A stretch of DNA of 64,000 bases from Erythrocercus mccallii (Eukaryota > Chordata > Aves > Passeriformes > Dicruridae). This document shows, in pieces, positions 60,701 through 64,000 of this stretch. Position numbers and translations under genes: made by a program. The stretch is taken from positions 235,260 through 299,259 of the forward strand of contig VZRG01000885.1 of NCBI GenBank assembly GCA_013397435.1, written 5' to 3'. Numbering within the stretch: position 1 is the stretch's first letter; each line of letters starts with the position of its first letter. The notes beneath the pieces are model-generated. The model did no database searches and had not been told where the DNA came from. It was given only the letters and a program-made list of their open reading frames with translations.

Positions 60701-63700
60701 AAATATAATTTGAGATAATTTGCTACCCTTCCTTTTTTTCTCCCCTGTCCTGTCTCTCTGCTCTATGACTGGGATTATCATAGGGCATGTAGGCTCAGCC
60801 TAGACTGAATACGTTTTTGGGGACGTGGTTTTGAGTTTTGAGTCACAGGGTAGCTATGACTGCTCCTGGTGAGGTGGAACAGCCCTCACACATCCCACCA
60901 GCTGTCCGTCCTTCTGTGATGCTTTACAAGGTGTACACTGGGGGCCTGTCATGCGTGAACAGAGGTTCCTGTTGAGGCACAAGACAAGGAAGCTGGTGGT
61001 ATGCCACCAAAAATACAGAACAGGAGCTGCACCCTCCATCCTCTTGGGCTATAAACAAAAAAACCCAAAAACTTCTCAGGTCCCAGGAAGCTGAAAGCTG
61101 CTCCAGATCCACCCTTGTGTGAGAAGAAAACACACCCCATGTTTTTGCCAACATGTGCCTGCAGGTTCCTCACCGCAGCCTGAGCCAGCCTTCCCTGATG
61201 ATGTGTGGCCCTAGGGTGGTGTGGCACTGCCTCTTGGGAGCAGGGCTGGCCGGGCAGCTGCTGGAATAGGCTTCCCCAGCTTCCCCTTCTGCTGGGTGCT
61301 GCCCCTGTGAAACAGCCTCCAGCCATCTGAAAATTCAGTATGGCCTGTATCTTCCACAACGAAGATTTTGTTAAGTAGTTTTATATTTCTAAACATTACA
61401 CAGCTCTGTTGCAAGCTTCCCAATGCCTGCCTCAAGCAACCCATCTGAGCTGTTCCTCCCAGGCTAATCTCTGTGATCTGTGGCATGCATACAGCATTGA
61501 TGAGAACAGGACCTCCCCTCTGCCATATTTGCCAGAACAGGCATAACTCAAGATAACCATATTTGAAACAATCAGAGCAGGAAGCAGCAATAACTGGCCT
61601 GGAGGAAAGGCAGGGAGGGAGTTGCCCATAGACAGTATTTAGGAGGGTGCTTGATTTGTGGTATCTGATCTCTTTCCACACTCTAGCCTCACCTACAAAG
61701 GCAGGATGTAAAGCTTGCAGGATCATCTCTCATCTCCTGGGCTTGAGCACTTGCGTTTAGATCTGTACAATCTTCTGTTTAGCTGTAGTGTTTTGTGTGT
61801 GGTTATTGACCTATGCATGTGCATGACAAAGAACTCCAGAGCTGCAACTGGTTCGGACACTGGTGTCATCACCGAGGATGGACAAAGTGGCAGACATTCA
61901 CGTTATTTTTTTCTCTAGAGTACATGGTCCTGAAGGCTGGTGCTGCTGCAGCAGCTGATGCTTCCCAGGATTTGCACTCTGCAGTCTGTACATAGCAAAC
62001 ACAGCCAGCCTCCCAGCCAGGACCTACACACCATGGGGGTCAGGGCAGGCCGAGGCAGGTCTGCAAGTGCCTTCCCCGAGGAGCTGACTGCTTAGTCACC
62101 AGGGCTCTCCACAAAACCCTGTAAACACCACCCACAGGTCCCTGCAGGAGTCCTTGCCATTGGGCTCTGCCAGAGCCCTGTCCTCCTGCTCCCCGTGCCA
62201 AGGGTCACGAGCTGGGACCAGCAGCTGGGTGCCAAATGTGGGCTGCAGCTCAGTGCAGCCGGTCTGCAAGAGGTCGTCACACGCCTCCTTAAGCAAACAG
62301 GGATCCACGCCAGTTGATAAATCATTTACGAGAAGTCAGAAGCAAAGAACTAGATTAACCAGGTCACTGGGTGTCCTGGGGGAATGACGTGTCAGTGGAG
62401 CTGAAACAGCAGATCCCACAGTTGCAATCTGTTGCCTTCTTCTGTCCTGACAGCAATTCATGGAAATCCCTGGAACTAGACACCAGATATGGAAAAACCC
62501 ATTAGCTCATCCCAGTCAGCTCACTAGTTAAAGCAGTCACTCCCAGTGTAAATTTTCTGGCAAAGTTAAAAATGTCTCAAGAGAGGGGATTTCCACCAGC
62601 TTCTTCTCAAGGGGAAACTATTCCACCTATCAGGAAGGCTGCCCTGTGGTGATATTTTTGTAAACCAGAAGTAACTCCAGAACCCAAGAGAGAAAAAAAC
62701 AAAAAAAAGATTCTGATGCAGGAACTGGGGCAGTGATGTTTTTTCTGCCTGAACAGATACGTGCCACATGGAGCACGTCTCCAAATGGAAACTCCGTGGG
62801 TACACGTGTTTACACAAAGCCACCGAGGTGTGCTCATGTGTGTGTAAATACACCCGTGTCCTCCCCCCCTTCCCAAGGGTGGGATGACCTTGTGCCTTCA
62901 GCACAAGCAGTGTGTTGCAGTGTGGTATCACACCTAGCTCACTTTTGTGCAGCTGCATTCACATAAAGGTTCAGCACATTGCTCTGAGGAAGGAAGACAC
63001 ACATGAAAGACAGGAGGCAATAGCTGACAGTGGTGCTCCAGCACCCACTTCCTCTGTGAACAGGGAGCAGTTGCTTCTCCTCAGCTCTGTCCCCGCCCCA
63101 CTGCTGGGGGCTCTGAGGCTTGGTGCATTAAGCGTTGAAACCCAACATGAATAGGAAAGATGGTGCAATGCAGAGCTGTCTTGCTGAGGTTGACAACAAA
63201 GGCCATGGAGATTTTGGCAGCTAAGCTTTTCAGCACCTGGGAAGCACTTTGGGACAGTGGGGAAATAAATTAGCTGTGTGATGGCATTTAAAACCTTATC
63301 ATTAGTTTCAGAACTAATTCTGCATTTAGATGAATGGGTGTAGCACATGTTGCTGAGCTGGAACCTGCAAGAGATAGTGAGGATCACTCCCTGTTCCCAT
63401 TTAGAAAATTTTTGACCAGCAAAACTGTAACTTGTTGTCTTGGTGGATTAGGTCTGGGAGCAGGGGACTGTGGCTGGGGTAGGCACAGCAGCTACACCAG
63501 CAGCAAACAAGCCCCATGCTGTTCAAGGCTCTGATTACCTGTGCCACTGGGTGTTGACTTATGCCACTTAAAAGAAGGTGGGGTATTACCTGGGTGTTTG
63601 CTCTGAATTTGTGACTCCTCAGCTAGTCATTTTATTTGTCTCTCACAGTTGCCTTCCCTACTGGGGACCCCTGAAATTTAGGCACTGTGTTTTGTACTGT

Positions 63701-64000
63701 TCCGAGGACTGGAGTTTCCTTTCTCAGCAGTGGTGCTGAGGCTGCCCTGGCAAGCACACTGTGAACTCTGTTACTGCAGGACAGCTGATGTGCCGACCAT
63801 ACCTAGCTTTGGCCTGGGCTTTCTTCTCTGCAGGGTTCTTACTCTGTTCTGTTTAGCACAAAACACACTGAAGCGTGAACAGGGGCTATAAAAGAACTAC
63901 ATGAACTGTGGAAAAGGATCTAACCAAGGAGGCACGGGTCACACTCTGGGCCTTGACCAGGTCCCTGCAGCTGCTGTCAGGTACTAGCCGGCTGACCTAC
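54781..64000. other. Intergenic region, no gene recognised
   Basis: 9.2 kb with no recognised coding exon, RNA gene or transposon. The largest open frames (for example 171 codons on the minus strand at 61211-61726) lack known domains. Two AATAAA hexamers 22 nt apart (58651, 58673) might mark the end of an unknown + strand transcript. Confidence 0.5.

Noticed and set aside
61211..61726. 171-codon minus-strand open frame
   Set aside because: No recognisable family, no splice partners. Length is within chance for 64 kb read in six frames.

Overview
The window is nuclear DNA of a vertebrate, most likely a bird. Evidence for this is compact introns, few repeats, all recognisable transposons being fragments of CR1 LINEs, and an alpha-actinin-1 reading frame that, from memory, is nearly the same as the chicken protein. 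No database was searched. The order cannot be narrowed further from the sequence.

Layout. (1) 1-29100: the 3' two thirds of ACTN1 (alpha-actinin-1) on the + strand. It starts inside the intron before exon 7 and runs through the stop codon at 28362-28364 and a 3' UTR of about 0.7 kb. Exons 7 to 21 were read codon by codon with all splice sites. Together they encode the end of the second calponin-homology domain, all four spectrin repeats and the calmodulin-like C-terminus. Two places carry duplicated alternative exons: exon 8a/8b (actin-binding domain) and exon 19a/19b (EF-hand 1; non-muscle and smooth-muscle forms). (2) 29100-35000: intergenic DNA with a CR1 fragment and a second CR1 3' end lying against the next promoter. 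(3) 35000-50590: a complete SR-protein gene of the SRSF5 type on the + strand: CpG-island promoter, non-coding exon 1, seven coding exons, 277 residues with two RRMs and an RS tail, and a polyadenylation signal at 50561. A 55-base N run (35361-35415) lies in its first intron. (4) 50600-64000: no gene was recognised. This part holds a CR1 tail, a small GC-rich island with a strong CTCF-like motif, and a 450-bp alternating purine-pyrimidine (CA/CG/TG) repeat.

How the parts relate. ACTN1 makes the actin cross-linking dimer of focal adhesions and stress fibres. The neighbouring gene makes a nuclear splicing regulator. They are adjacent and co-oriented, with no sign of a shared transcript. Most of the interest lies in splicing control. 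The exon 8 pair is kept exclusive by reading frame, since double inclusion hits a stop at once. The exon 19 pair is in frame in every combination, so it must be controlled by intron architecture: AG-free tracts of 228 and 337 nt, and three TGCATG hexamers just before exon 19a. The SR gene has a candidate poison exon in its longest intron. Its protein and position suggest a second SRSF5 paralogue distinct from mammalian SRSF5.
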